Positions 23,884-36,491 of a stretch of DNA of 64,000 nucleotides are shown here, in pieces; positions within the stretch are counted from its first letter, which is position 1, and every line of letters begins with the position of its first letter. The notes under the pieces are model-generated. The model did no database searches. It was not told the DNA's origin and saw only the letters and a program-made list of their open reading frames with translations. The stretch is from Impatiens glandulifera (taxonomy: Eukaryota > Streptophyta > Magnoliopsida > Ericales > Balsaminaceae). A program made the position numbers and the translations under genes. The DNA is taken from positions 15,663,125-15,727,124 of the forward strand of contig NC_061869.1 in assembly GCF_907164915.1 (NCBI RefSeq), read 5' to 3'.

Positions 23884-24033
23884 GACGTCAACGATTTGGA
23901 TGTGCATTTCGGTCTATAAATTGTCTAAATCGAACCGCTCATCCCCAGATGAAATTCCGACGTCAACGATTTGGATGTGCATTTCGGTCTATAAATCGTC
24001 TAAATCGAACCGCTTATCCCAAGATGAAATTGT
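23884..24033. repeat. Tandem duplication of 75 bp
   Basis: The unit beginning GACGTCAACGATTTGGATGT is present twice, offset 75 bp (23884 and 23959), with very few differences. No coding potential. The surrounding sequence is AT-rich. Confidence 0.8.
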
Positions 24034-25354
24034 TATATATATTATTTTTATATGAATTAAATTTTATATATTATACACATGGTAGATAATAAATATGTAA
24101 TTTATATGATTAATTTTTTCTTATTAATTCTATCTTATAATTAATTAATTAAATAATATCTAAAATTAAAGTAACTATGTATAACGTGGATATATTATTT
24201 TTATATAGTTTGTGTAATATGATTTTAAATTTAAAGAATATACATGTTATAATTATACTATTTAATTAAATGGTTATAAATCACATATTTCTACATTTAA
24301 TTCAATACTAAATTAAAAAAACAAATATGAAAAGAAAAATTATTTTACAGAAAGGGAGCGAATTATCATTGGATGAAATCCAGTTACTTATTAATTCCTC
24401 TATTTTGACAAATAAAAATTATACATATATATAGGCTTGTTTCATAATTTGTAGAAGAAATATAAATTGAATTATATTTTTTATTTAATCTTTAGGAACA
24501 TATATCATTCTTTGAATGCTTCTTTTGCGATACAACAACGAAGTATTTTTTTAAAAAAAAAAATTATGGTTTAAGGACAATATGATAGATTTATGATATT
24601 TTGTTTTAGTTGTCTTTAATTCTTAAATTTGAATTGTTATAAATCATTCAAATTTGTGTAAAGAGTTTTATGTGATTGTTTAATGTGTTGTTTTATATAC
24701 ATGTTTATGATTTATTTTCTAAACGTGAAAGTGGAAATTTTAGGTGTTGATAAATCTTGTGTTTTTGTTTGAATATATTGAGATTTATAAATTTATTTGA
24801 TTGATTGGTAAATAATGACTAGATTGAAATTAAGAATAGAGTTTCATTTTAATTTGAAATTGATACACGAATATATTTTTATTCTAGGTCACATTTATTT
24901 ATTGATATGTTAAAAGCATTTTTTCAGTTCATGTTTTGAATCAATTAGTTATTTCACTGCTAACTGGAAGGATGAATCAATTGGTTATTGTAATAGTTAC
25001 AGTTTGGATTTCAAAATATACTAAAATGTAATACGTAATTTGGTGAATAAGATTGCAAATTGGAAGATTTTTGAATTTTTTTTATGAACGTAATCAACGC
25101 TCTAATTGGCGAAGGCGGTGGTAAGGTAATAAGTGAAGGCGGTGGTAAGGTAATAAGTGACTGCATAGGTAAAAATTAGACTATAAACATAATTAATTTT
25201 CTGAATCATTCATATATAAAGAAATATATAAAGAAACGAGGTGAATGAGAAACAACTAGAGGAAGAAGCAACTAGATAAGAAACGAAAAATTAAAAAGAG
25301 AAATGAATTGAAAGATAAAGAGTCATTTTAAATAAATAGTGAATGACTAGAAGG

Positions 25355-25400
<46 letters not shown>

Positions 25401-26111
25401 TTTTTGATATTAGAAAGTTAATTAATTAAAAATAATAAATAATTATCTAATCGCCTCATATATACGCAGGGCGTATATACCGTCATTTTGAACATTAAAC
25501 ATAATACATGGACGAACTTATGATTTAGAGTTGGGGTGAACTTAAAAAAATTTGGAGTGAGTTTAAAAAAATAACGAGAAATTTCTGAATAAAACGAGTG
25601 AATAAATGTAAGCTTACCATTTTTTTAATAATTAGATAAATAAACAAAGAATTATATTAAAAAAATTTAAGAAATTAAATAGGTATTGTTAATTTTGAAC
25701 GTTTCAGGTGTTTTATGAACCTAGTTAGATTTTGTAGACTTATAAATCTTGGGGGCGTTTGTTATTTGGGGAGTTTGTTATGTAGTACGAGTTATATAGG
25801 TATAAATTGTAAGGAATTTAATTTGTATATGCGTATTAAGATGTATAAATTATATAGATTATTAATGTTTGGTTGAAAAAATAAAAAAAAAAGTATAAAT
25901 TATATAGATTTTATAATTTTGTGTTTTTTTTACCATAAAAGAGTAGAAAGACTATTTCATTTTTGTATTTATATAAATTATTTTAATATTTATCTTATCT
26001 TAAATTATATTTTTTTATTATTTATATTTAAATTAATAAAAAAGTAATTATCGTCTAAATATTTGTAATTAAATAATAATGCTATATAATTATATAAGTT
26101 GTTCACATTTA

Positions 26112-26153
<42 letters not shown>

Positions 26154-27650
26154 TTTTTATATTATTTATCAATAATTAAAATTGTTAAATATATAATAAC
26201 AAAATCATAACAAGAAGAGCTAAAAGACTAGGTTTATTATCAACAGAAAACAAGTCATTGTTCTCTTAACTTGTTTAAACATTTTTTAAATAAATCAATC
26301 TTTTTATTTTGACTTTAAATAATATTGGCAAAATATGGGGAAAAAAATTCAAAGAATATGTTTTTCTTTTAGAATTGAGTTGAGATGACTTCCACCAAGA
26401 AAGTAACTCCTTTCACTCCCACCATTGTAAGATGAAAAAATAAGAAGATAAGTTGTCCTAAAAACTTAGGTTACAAATAAAAAGAATGACCGAATGTTTG
26501 AGAAATGAGAAAAAAAAAATTATATGAAAGATAAAAAATGGAAGAAGGAGAACATGGTTAAAAAGGGAAAAAATAAATTAAAAATATTTATATCTTACCG
26601 TACAATTACAACATTATACCCGACTAGATTATACTTTTATTTTAATTTAGAGAAAAATAATAAATTGATCCTTTAACATATAAAGATAACTATCATTAAT
26701 TAAAACTATTATTTTCGTTTTATTATCTGCACAATCCTAATCACTTTTCAAAATTAACAAAATAAAAAAAGAAGTGATTTTATTTCCATTTAATATAAAA
26801 GATAAGACTGAATTAAAAAAAACATTTAGGTACAAAAGTAATTAATTACTTTTTAATAAACAAAACAAATATTAATTAAGTATTTTTAACAAATATTATT
26901 GATTTTTTACAAAACAAAATTAAAAATTAAAAAAAAAACTCATTACACTACAATTTTTTTTTAACAAAACTATTTTGATTTGAAACAACATTAAAATAAG
27001 TATTTAATAATTAATTTTGTAATATTACAGAAATTGAATGCTAATTTGTAATCTATATTTTTAATTTTTTTCAATTATATATGTAATTAAAAATTAGTCA
27101 TTTTTTTTAATATATATTATTAATATTTTAAAACATATTACATTATTTGCATTAAGTTTTTCATTTCTATTATATTCTATTTTACAATTTATTTTTGTAA
27201 TATTAGTGGCAACATATTTATTAATAGTTTATTTATTCTTTCCAACAAAAGTTGAATTAGAATTTTGGTTAGTAAAATGTTTCTTATTTAAAATTATTAA
27301 TACAATAAATAATATTTAATATATATATATATATATATATAATTTGGATAAATTCAAGAACTCAAAATTTTCAATTATTATAACATTTTGATTTTGATCA
27401 AACATGATCGGGATGGGATGGATCAAATATCTAAATTGTTGTCCAGCATCATTAAAAATATGCTGGAAAACTTTTTGGGTTGTGATTCTTGAGGATTAAT
27501 GCAAGAACAGAAAAAAAACGATTTTCAATTTTCCCAAATTTAAATTTAAGTTTTGTCGTTTTAAATCAATTGATCAATCTTGGTTTTCACAAAAAGCTCA
27601 TACATGATCCTAGGATCTATTTCCAATCAAAACACTCAAGAACAAGGCAA
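24034..27650. other. AT-rich intergenic region
   Basis: No gene seen. Holds a small 26-bp tandem duplication near 25105-25155 (GAAGGCGGTGGTAAGGTAAT) and (TA)n runs near 25361-25391 and 26123-26150. Open frames are short and low-complexity. Confidence 0.5.
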
Positions 27651-27658
27651 CTTACAAG

Positions 27659-27907
27659 TAGGGTCGGCCTTGGGGTAAGCCCAGCAATCCCCTGGGCTAG
27701 GGCAGCCCATTTATTAAAATATACAAGACATCTCTAGTATTCTTTAAATAAAAATAGATTTAGCTTAGTGGTTTAGGAAATAAACAAAATAATTTTAACT
27801 GGTCATGAGTTCTAATCTCACCAAAACCTTTTTTTTAATCATTTTTTTAGTGGTCAAAATTGACGGTTTTTTAGGCTGGGGCAGCCCAAAAATCGGGGCC
27901 AGCATTG
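27659..27907. mobile_element. hAT-type MITE with tRNA-like segment
   Basis: Flanked by CTTACAAG (27651-27658) and CTTCCAAG (27908-27915), an 8-bp duplication with one mismatch as expected for hAT elements. Terminal repeats are imperfect: TAGGGTCGGCC at left, the complement of GGCCAGCATTG at right. Inside, a segment from about 27768 reads TAGCTTAGTGG then GAGTTCTAATCTCACC, like the A and B boxes of a tRNA gene, so a SINE or tRNA fragment may be embedded. No coding capacity. Confidence 0.6.
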
Positions 27908-27915
27908 CTTCCAAG

Positions 27916-29054
27916 CTTATAAAAACTTAAATATAAAAAATTTAAAGTTAAATTGGGAGTATGAATTAAAGGATGATTGGAACATTATCAATAATGGGAG
28001 AACACTCCTTAGACCTTAGGAAAGTTTTGACGTTGGATGAAAATCCAGATCCTATCTGATGGCTTTGGTTTCGGCTATAGCGATCTTTTTGGATTTTGGA
28101 TACACCTGATAACTGATTTATTTTTATTTTAAAAACCTTAAAGTTTGTTTGAAATTAATTTTTCTTTCACCCTTTTGGCTTTAATTTTAATTTTTTTGAA
28201 TACAGAAAATATTAAAATAAATATGAAAAATATTTTGTCATTTTATTTCATTTTTTATATTTTAGAGTTAAATAAATAATTTTTGAGAATAAATAAGTAC
28301 CCCATTTTATCTTAAATTATTTATTTTAGTCCCTTACTTTTTCTAAAATTATTTTAAAATAAAATAGGTATAATATTCCTAAATAATTTTTTTTTATTTG
28401 GCTATAACTTTTAATTAATTAAGTATTAATTATCACAATAATTAATCTAATTAATTATTTAATTAGATTTTGTCCTTAAAGTTAATTATTTAAATTTTAT
28501 TTATTTGAAAATAAATTAAAATAATTATTTTAATTTTATAAATTAAATAACTAAATTTTTAGTATTTACAATTTCATCCATACTTAATTTATCAATTTAA
28601 TTTCAACATTATTTATATTAATTTATAAATTAAGAATTTTAAATTTTATCAATATATTTAGTCAGTCAAATCATAATTGTCTGATATATCTTACTAATAA
28701 TTATAATAATTTGAGATGCAACATAATTTACAATATAAAAAATTTATATATTTTAAATATTCACAATGAAGTTACCAACTCTTTCCGCAAAATTGTTTAA
28801 AATTAATATGTATTTGTAACAATTTATATATTTAACTTACTCTAATATATTTTGTAATATACATAAAATTTATTTTTGAAATTTTAAGAATAATTTTAGC
28901 CATTTGTTGTGAAACATTGTTTGTCATACATTTAAATTGTATTTTTAGAATTTCTGTAATTGGTTTACCCATTGTTATTACAATATTTTTGCAATTAATA
29001 TTTTTTTCCGACTCTAAAACCATTTAATACAACATAACCAATTTATATAAAATA
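27916..29054. other. AT-rich intergenic region
   Basis: No gene recognised. ORFs (for example 28832-29023 on the minus strand) are Lys/Ile-rich and look like chance. Confidence 0.45.
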
Positions 29055-29631
29055 CTAGAAAAAATTGTGTGCGATACACACGGATAAGGATAAAAATAAA
29101 AAAAAAAATTATAATAATATTTATTTAATGTTTAAAATTATTAAAATAAAAATATAACGTTCTCATTTCACATTTTATTCACTTCGATAAAATAACTTAT
29201 TTTCTCACATTTTCATCACATATTTTTTTCGAATGAATCTCTTATTTCGTGACTTTACACTTTCACTTTGTCAATCAAATATTTGATACATATTTTTTAA
29301 TAATTAGCATCGTGACCTCACACTTTGGTCAATTAAATATTTAATTCATATTTCTTTAACCACTTTCAAATGATACCGGTCTATTATCCCTCGACAAACC
29401 ACATCTCAATCATATTTGGTTAAAAGTTGTACTTGGTTTTGTTAGGTTGCAAGTTCGAAACCTACAAATAACATTTTTAAATTTATTTTTAACCGTTTTA
29501 AGTTTATGGGCGGGTAAACCCACAATCCGACCCAAGTATCCATTTATTCTCACATAAATATCCAAATTAACCACAGCTCTCGACCCGGCAATCCGGACAC
29601 TTTAAAAATTAAGCATCATTATATATATATA
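29055..29631 (-). mobile_element. Non-autonomous Helitron with both ends
   Basis: Read on the minus strand it begins TCTATATATATAATGATGC (5' TC end at 29631, preceded by A). It ends with a GTGTG-loop-CACAC hairpin and CTAG at 29055, followed by T. That is the classic Helitron pattern: A^T insertion, 5' TC, 3' hairpin and CTRR. Length 577 bp, with no RepHel coding. Its 5' ~250 bp (GTCCGGATTGCCGGGTCGAG and onward) is the same family as the tandem units at 62970-64000. Confidence 0.85.
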
Positions 29632-32600
29632 GATTTGAGATATAAGTTATACTCTTAACTACAATGTTTATACAAAATTATTTTTAGACATTAGTATCAT
29701 ATATGTACAGTATTGTATATCTAACCAAATGGAGACCTTGATAAATTGTGTATATATTATTTATTTAAACAATACATTTTTTAATTTAAATTTAATGATA
29801 AATTTCTATCTAAACTATAACTTTTTAATTTTAAAGCAACAGCTAAAAATAAAATAAAATAATACTCATTGTAAAATTGATGGATTAAAAAATGAATATA
29901 TATCATCTTAATACTAGCCAAAATTTTCTATTAATACCTTATATTCAATTTTTTTATAAATTATTTCTTTATTGAATCACTGTCATTTTAATATCAAATC
30001 ACTAATTTTATAGGCTAAAATATTAAAATATTCTTATTTTATTTTTATAAAATTTAAATAAAAAATATATTATAATAATTTAACAAATTAAAAACTTAAA
30101 TAACCTATTTTTTCATATAACAATTTTTTTTTTTAAAAAAAACCCTCAAATAACCAATATGAACTAGCTCTAACTGATTTTTCTAGTGGACAATGATAAT
30201 ATTCAGAATTATATTAGATATATTAATTAATAAATTATATTCAATTGAAGATAAAAAAAATTACAAACCGAGACAAAGTAAGAAAAGAATATTCAAATGT
30301 TAAGAACTAAAAGATGATTATGCATATATAAGTGTATAATGGAATATTCAATAAGAAGACCAATTGAGACCTCATATCTTAAGTAAAAAAATCTGAATTC
30401 CCACTAAAAATGTATCACTTAAGTGAAATTGTTCTAACATTGAGAGAATAAATTTCTCTTAAAAAAAAAAAAGAAAATTAAATGAAATTTGGAACCTATC
30501 ATTATTATTTTATTTGATTTTTTAACACTCTTGTTTGATTGTTCATTTCTGTTTATGTAGAGCCGGATATTGTACATTAGTATATATGAACTGATAAATT
30601 AGATCAATAACACATGTATATGTTTTATAAAAATAGATTGAAGGGTTTATATTGGGGAAATTTGATGAAATGGCCCCCATAACAGGGGAAATTCCAAAAA
30701 AGGCCCCCGCCTACTAATGTTGGCAAAAAGGGCCCTTTTGCCCTGCGAAATGTCAGAAATACCCCTTCGGCGCCAGTTTTTACGTTCATAGACGCGAATT
30801 ACCAATCACGCGATTTAATCTAAATCGCGTGAGTTCATCACCGCGATTTAGATGAAACGCGTGATTGGTAATTCGCGTTTTGAAATGTACGCGATTTAGA
30901 ATAAAATTAATTTTTATTTTCTCTACCTCTTCATGTTCGAAAGATTTTTGTCCCCAATATAAAATGTTCGAAAAAAATTTATCTTAAACATGGCCATGTT
31001 TGGGAGATTTTTGTGCAGGAGAGAGAAAAAAAAAATAATCCAATCAAGAGATTTTTGCCCCGAACATGGTAAGTATATTTTTGTGTAGGAGATATATTTT
31101 TTTTTTATATTTTTTTTCTCTTTGCCTCTTCATGTTTGAGAGATTTTTGTCCCCAACGTAGTCATGTTTGAGAAACTTTTATTCCAAACATGACCATATT
31201 TTTTTAATTTATTATATATTTTAGTATAATTTTTTATATATATTATGAGTGATATACCAAATCTATTATAACAACTAAACATATTGATGCAAAAATAAAT
31301 AATAAGATAATGGGTTACTTGAAATTATTAGAAATAAAATCCAATTGTAGAGCACAAACCTTTTTAGGCTATGTTTGGTGTATTTAACTAAAATTAAAAT
31401 TAAATTATAATTGAATTTTTATTCTTTTAAAAGGTAGAATGAAACTAAAAAAAAGAAGAGAAATATAGTCTGACAATTCGTTCTAAAACCCTTGAAGGGA
31501 ACTATGTTATTTAAATTTTAAAATTTGAGAGGGAATTTCACATTTAAAATTTGAAATTTAGAGAGAGAATTCCAAAGTTTATTTTTATTTAACTTAATAC
31601 ATACATAGTTACCGTTACATTGATTTAAAACCTTTTGCAGAATTTTCAAGAGAATTAATTATTAAACTGACTATCAAAATTTATGAGTCCTTAATTTAGA
31701 TTATTCTATCATTAAGAAAGAAATAAGTTAATAAATTGTTATGAATAAATTAAGAGGATGTTTGGTTGGTAAGAGAATATAGGTATTTGATTAATGAGTT
31801 TTGATTCCTCCATATTATTTGATAATACGAGATACAATTTTTATCTCATAATTATAATTATAATTATATATTATATATATATATATATATATGGTTTTAT
31901 GATTAAATTACTCATTTTTTTATAATTAAAATAATAATAATTTTAATTTATTTATTAAAAAAAATTATTTCAATTATTTTAAATAAAATATATTTAATAA
32001 TACTAACTTTAATAAAATATATATTTTAATAATAATTACAATAATTAATAATAATATAGTCATTTTTTATAATTAATTTTAAATATTATATATTAATAAT
32101 AAAATTATAATAAATTAATTAAAATAAAAAATATACAAAACTTTAAAATAAAAAAATAATAATAATTATATTTATATATATATAATATTTTTTAAATAAA
32201 AATGTTTTAATAAAAATTGTTATATAAAAAATATATTGTATGATATATTTAATATAGTTGTGTTTAATCATTAGTATATAATATTTTAAATTTTTTATCT
32301 CATAGATAAATTTTTATTTTTAATTCTAATATATATATAATCATGTAGAGTAAATAGTTTGAACCATCCATTTTTTTTGTTTAAAGTTTTTTTTTAGATG
32401 TAATTAGTATGTAGTGATATTATATTATTTTATTAAATTATGATATATTTAAAAAAATTATTATGTAACCAATAATAATATTTCATATTTTTAATTAAAT
32501 AAAATATGAGATTAAGACAACACTACACTCCTATAACGATATTCATTCTCATTTTCTATATTTATTCATCCCATTTCTATTCCAATTTCCTTATTTTGAA

Positions 32601-32857
32601 TTATGCACCCTTAAATCAAACATACCTATCATAATATATAATTTCTTTTGTAAAAATAAATTGAAAAGAATAAACTATGGAATCAATTCACTATACCTTA
32701 TTTGCTTTTTCAATCTTTCTAGTTTACAAAACCCTAGGGGACTGAAGAGTGTGTGGATACTCAAGGGTTGAAGAGTATCATCCCTTTCTCTCTCTTATCT
32801 TCTCCATCAACATCATCAAAGATAATCAAAGATCCAACTTTTCCAAGTTGAACAAAC
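29632..32857. other. AT-rich intergenic region upstream of ERF gene
   Basis: No gene apart from the foldback region near 30650-30900. From about 31750 to 32560 it is extremely AT-rich with (TA)n stretches. The last 150 bp before 32858 are pyrimidine-rich and look like the ERF 5'UTR. Confidence 0.45.
30793..30877. repeat. Foldback with perfect 20-bp arms
   Basis: CGCGAATTACCAATCACGCG (30793-30812) and its exact reverse complement (30858-30877) flank a 45-bp loop that itself holds the smaller palindrome-like CGCGATTTAATCTAAATCGCG, overlapping the left arm. The surrounding 30650-30900 is G/C-rich against very AT-rich DNA (GGCCCCCATAACAGGGG, AAAGGGCCCTTTTGCCC), suggesting part of a decayed transposon. 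Confidence 0.75.
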
Positions 32858-33292
32858 ATGAGCAAGAGAATTCGAGTCATTTGCACTGATCCCTACGCCA
32901 CAGATTCATCTTCAGACGAAGATTGCAACAACAAAAACCCTAAATTACCCAAACGCATAGTTCATCTCCTCAATCTCCATCCCCCAACAACTCAACAACA
33001 AAAGACTGAGAATCAGAATCAGAATCAGACCCAGACCCAGACCCAGTTCAAGAGATTTAGAGGCGTCCGTCGTCGTCCATGGGGTAAATGGGCTGCTGAG
33101 ATTCGTGATCCGTTCAAAAAGGTAAGGGTTTGGTTGGGTACTTTTGCTACTGGTGAGGAAGCTCACAGTGCATATATTGCTAAGACTCTTGAGTTTGCAG
33201 CTAGACGTAAGGCAGCTGAATCTACTGCTCATAATGTTGTGGTTTCTTCATTTTCTGTTCTTGAAAATGAAATTGGGTGTGTGATTGATTAG
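32858..33292 (+). CDS. Short CRF-like AP2/ERF transcription factor
   Basis: 144-residue, single-exon protein, expected to be nuclear and to bind GCC-box-type DNA. The N-terminus [19 protein letters not shown] matches the motif shared by cytokinin response factors and relatives (ERF group VI). A Gln/Asn/Thr repeat (51-63) leads into the AP2 domain from residue 67: [19 protein letters not shown], then [18 protein letters not shown]. The three DNA-binding strands look intact. The C-terminal part of the domain departs from consensus: the usual AYDxAAxxxRGxxAxxNFP becomes [18 protein letters not shown]. The protein is also much shorter than typical CRFs. The 5' flank (pyrimidine-rich leader) supports the ATG used. 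It may be a reduced family member or a decaying copy. Confidence 0.85.
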   Translation: MSKRIRVICTDPYATDSSSDEDCNNKNPKLPKRIVHLLNLHPPTTQQQKTENQNQNQTQTQTQFKRFRGVRRRPWGKWAAEIRDPFKKVRVWLGTFATGEEAHSAYIAKTLEFAARRKAAESTAHNVVVSSFSVLENEIGCVID

Positions 33293-34972
33293 AAATAGCA
33301 TGAAGTATGTTTACTTGGGATTTGGTTTATGCAATTTGGTTAATCTTTTGAAGATTTTGTGTGTGTGTGTGTGTATATATATGAGTGTTTTAGTTTATAG
33401 ATGTAGGGAAATGAAAAAAGAACCAATATATGTTGGATCTTTCTGCAACAAGTTAGTTTCATTTCATCTTTTTGTTTCATTTTCATTGATGAAGATGATG
33501 ATGATGAAGAAGATGGAGAATAAGAAACACTTTGTCCTCCTTGAGTTTTTTAAACTTGAGTGATGTAGGTTTGTTTGTTTGTTTGTTTGATCTTGGTTTA
33601 GTTAAATAACTAGAGATGTTTATTTTCAAATAATTCCTTTCATTTCTCATAGATCTTGTTTGGTCTTAAGATTATTTGAAAACCAATTGTCTACTCAACC
33701 GAATCTAACAATTCAATTAGTGGGTTTAGTGTTTTTGAACTCAATCAAATTAACTATAATTAAAACAAAAATTGACCGGACAAACTTCCTAAAATTAAGC
33801 AAAATGCTTGAAAAAACATTTATGTTTTATTATTATTGCAAACATTTTAACCAACTAACCAATCTTATCTTATAAATTAACTAACCCAACCATCACAAAT
33901 TAATGAATTAACTCATTCAAAAATGTAATTGATGAGTAAATGTTTCTTTTCAAGAATAATGCCAAATAACACAAATTTAAGGAAATTTTCTTATTTTGAT
34001 TCAAGCTCCGTTTTTATTTTTCCTTTAACTGTTTAATTATTACAAATGAAAAGTGATTGCGAGCAACTCGGTCAAAGTTGAACTTAAGTTTGACTTTAAT
34101 CAAGTTTGAGTCGACTCGTTTAATATCTAAGTCGAACTCATATAATACTTGCTCGATAACTTGTCGAACTTTTTTTAGCATTATATATAATATATATTTT
34201 TATTTATTTTAATATTAAAACCTAAAACAAATATTTTTTTCTTCACAAATATTTGAAAATTAAATTTTAGTTTAAGTGTTTCAAGTCGAGCTGGTATAAA
34301 ATAGTCAAATTAAACTCGAACTCCAATTTATAAACTCGTTCGAACTCAAGTTTGAGGCTTCGAGCCGAGTTAATAAATACTTAATCGAGTCGAGCTCAAG
34401 CTGACTTAGACTCGTTTGCAGCCCTACTTGAACCAAATGAGAAAACTTTATTTATTAGTTCATCTTGATCTTAATCTAACATCAACCAAACAAACTTTAT
34501 TTATTAGCACATCGTGATCTTAATCTAACATGAACTAAACAGGGTTTATCAAAATATAAACAAGCCACTAATTAAGATTGTCAAGAATATATTATATACT
34601 CTAACCAACTTGTCTATTCTTAAAGCATATCAAATACCAATAAGAAAATTCAACATTTAAAACTTCAAAAAGGTTAACATTATCTGTATCATTAGAACTA
34701 AAAGTTATCTTTCGAACTCTATACATACATGACTGCAAGGTGTTCTACAAAATGCTCTCGATTTATTCGAGAAAAATGAAAAGAAATCTACCAAGTTTAA
34801 ACAAGTCTCTATATAAACAGTTCCCAACTTTTCCTGGGCATACAATAGTTAACTGTTTTACAAAATATATGACAAGAACGTCGAACATCTTAGTTCCAAA
34901 TTCGACTAAAGCTTTAACCCCAAAAGAAAAGAAAGAAGCTTTAAAGTGAAAACAAGACACATACCAAGGACA
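33293..34972. other. Intergenic region between ERF and FLX-like gene
   Basis: Begins with the ERF 3'UTR, with a GT/TA microsatellite (33359-33380) and (TTTG)n (33571-33589). From about 34055 to 34435 lies a degenerate repeat rich in TCGAACTC/TCGAGTC motifs ending CTCGTTTGCAGCCCT, a type of dispersed plant repeat, possibly hAT-related. No further gene seen; ORFs at 33285-33563 and 34740-34949 are chance or UTR. Confidence 0.45.
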
Positions 34973-36484
34973 TTAGCGACGGTCAATACCATACTTCTCA
35001 TATAAACCAGCCCTGCTGCTGCTCGAACCATACATGTCACCATAAGAGCTTCCATTGAAATTTCCATAAGCACCAGCACCTGTAAGGAGGAGCATTTTAC
35101 AAACAAATTCGATTTCCGAAACCAAAATGATAAGTAATTTCTTTCTAATAAATGGGAAATATATCGAACCAAGTCGAAGCTTATTTTCAGCATTTAGTTG
35201 CTCCGCTCGAAGCCTTTCTATTTCACGAGACATGGAGATGATGTTTTTCTCCATTGCTTGCTTTTGGTTCATTTGCTCCTCATTTGCCTTCTTTTCATAT
35301 TCATGTGCTCTCCTGTTTCAGTTCAATAACCAACTTTTAGACATGGCTTATTTGAAATTAAATCCACTATCTACTCATCAATTACAATATTCAAATCATC
35401 ACCCTTTTATAATTATTTTTAAACATTATTTCTTCAATATATATTATATATTCATACCCTAATGTCTTTTTGTTCAAATAACCCGATTTTCTATAAACCA
35501 CATCAAACAAGGGTATTTAGAAATAACCACTTGGTTATTTAAATAAGATCAAATAACCCAAAATCAAATAACCCTTTATCCTATCATATATCAAATCCAC
35601 GTACATTTTTGTATAACATTTTAAAATATTAAATACAAAAGATATTTAGTCAATCCGATTTCTATCCAATTAATAATATACTAATCATATTATTTAAATT
35701 ATCAAAAAAAAAAACAAAATACCCTCTTTTTAATTTATCAAATATTTATAACCTAATGTTTTTTTTTGTAAATATAAATAAACTCATTTTCAACAACTTA
35801 CATCAAACAAGGTTATTTTGAAATAACAACTTAGTTATTCAAAATAACCCAAGATCTAATAAGTCCTAGAGATATTTTAAGAAAAAACCTACATCAAACA
35901 AGCTGAATTTATTTATTTTTGCCAAGGACAAAGAATTGTTCAGACCTGGCTTCCATCAGCTCTTTCTGCAGCTCATCGTAATGAGAATTAAGAGCAGACA
36001 CTTGTTTACTCTCGGATTTTAAATGATTCAAGTCCTTAGTCAGTGTATCAATTTGATTAGTCAGTTCTCGTCGAATTCCATTTAAATTCTGGGCTTCTGC
36101 CCTAAGCTGCATAACATCACTACGAAGAGGTTCAACAGCACGAAGTTGAGCTTCAAGCTTTATTCTTCTCTCTATCAACTCCCTAGCCTGAGCCTCACCA
36201 TCTGCTCTGATTTTTGGAATCACGTGACTTAATGCATGGATCTCATCCTTATCAGCTGCTAGTTCCCGCTGAATAATAACATTTGCGTCAATTAAATGTC
36301 TATTCTCAGCTACAATCCTTTGAAGTTCTCTTTGTCGGATTTCAAGTTCTTCTTCTAATGAAGAGGGATGATGAACAAGAATAGGTCCTGGTCCATGATG
36401 CAAACCATGTCGAGAATCTCTATGGACGCCCCCTCTGTAAACATGAGGCTGACGTGTCATACGGTTTCTACCTGTCATGTTCAA
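34973..36484 (-). CDS. FLX-like coiled-coil protein, 3 coding exons, 262 aa
   Basis: Exons 35946-36484, 35170-35312, 34973-35079, GT-AG introns, 789 nt in all. The family includes FLX, which acts with FRIGIDA to raise FLC expression in Arabidopsis; most members (FLX-LIKE 1-4) are less well understood. The N-terminus is basic and His/Gly/Arg-rich (1-38). A long coiled coil follows, about 42-228: [20 protein letters not shown], then [20 protein letters not shown] (family hallmark), then [20 protein letters not shown] and a segment with [13 protein letters not shown]. The tail is Gly/Ser/Tyr-rich ([18 protein letters not shown]). No signal peptide or membrane segment. The frame is intact. Which FLX-like paralogue it is cannot be told by eye. 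Confidence 0.88.
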
Positions 36485-36491
36485 GATGATA

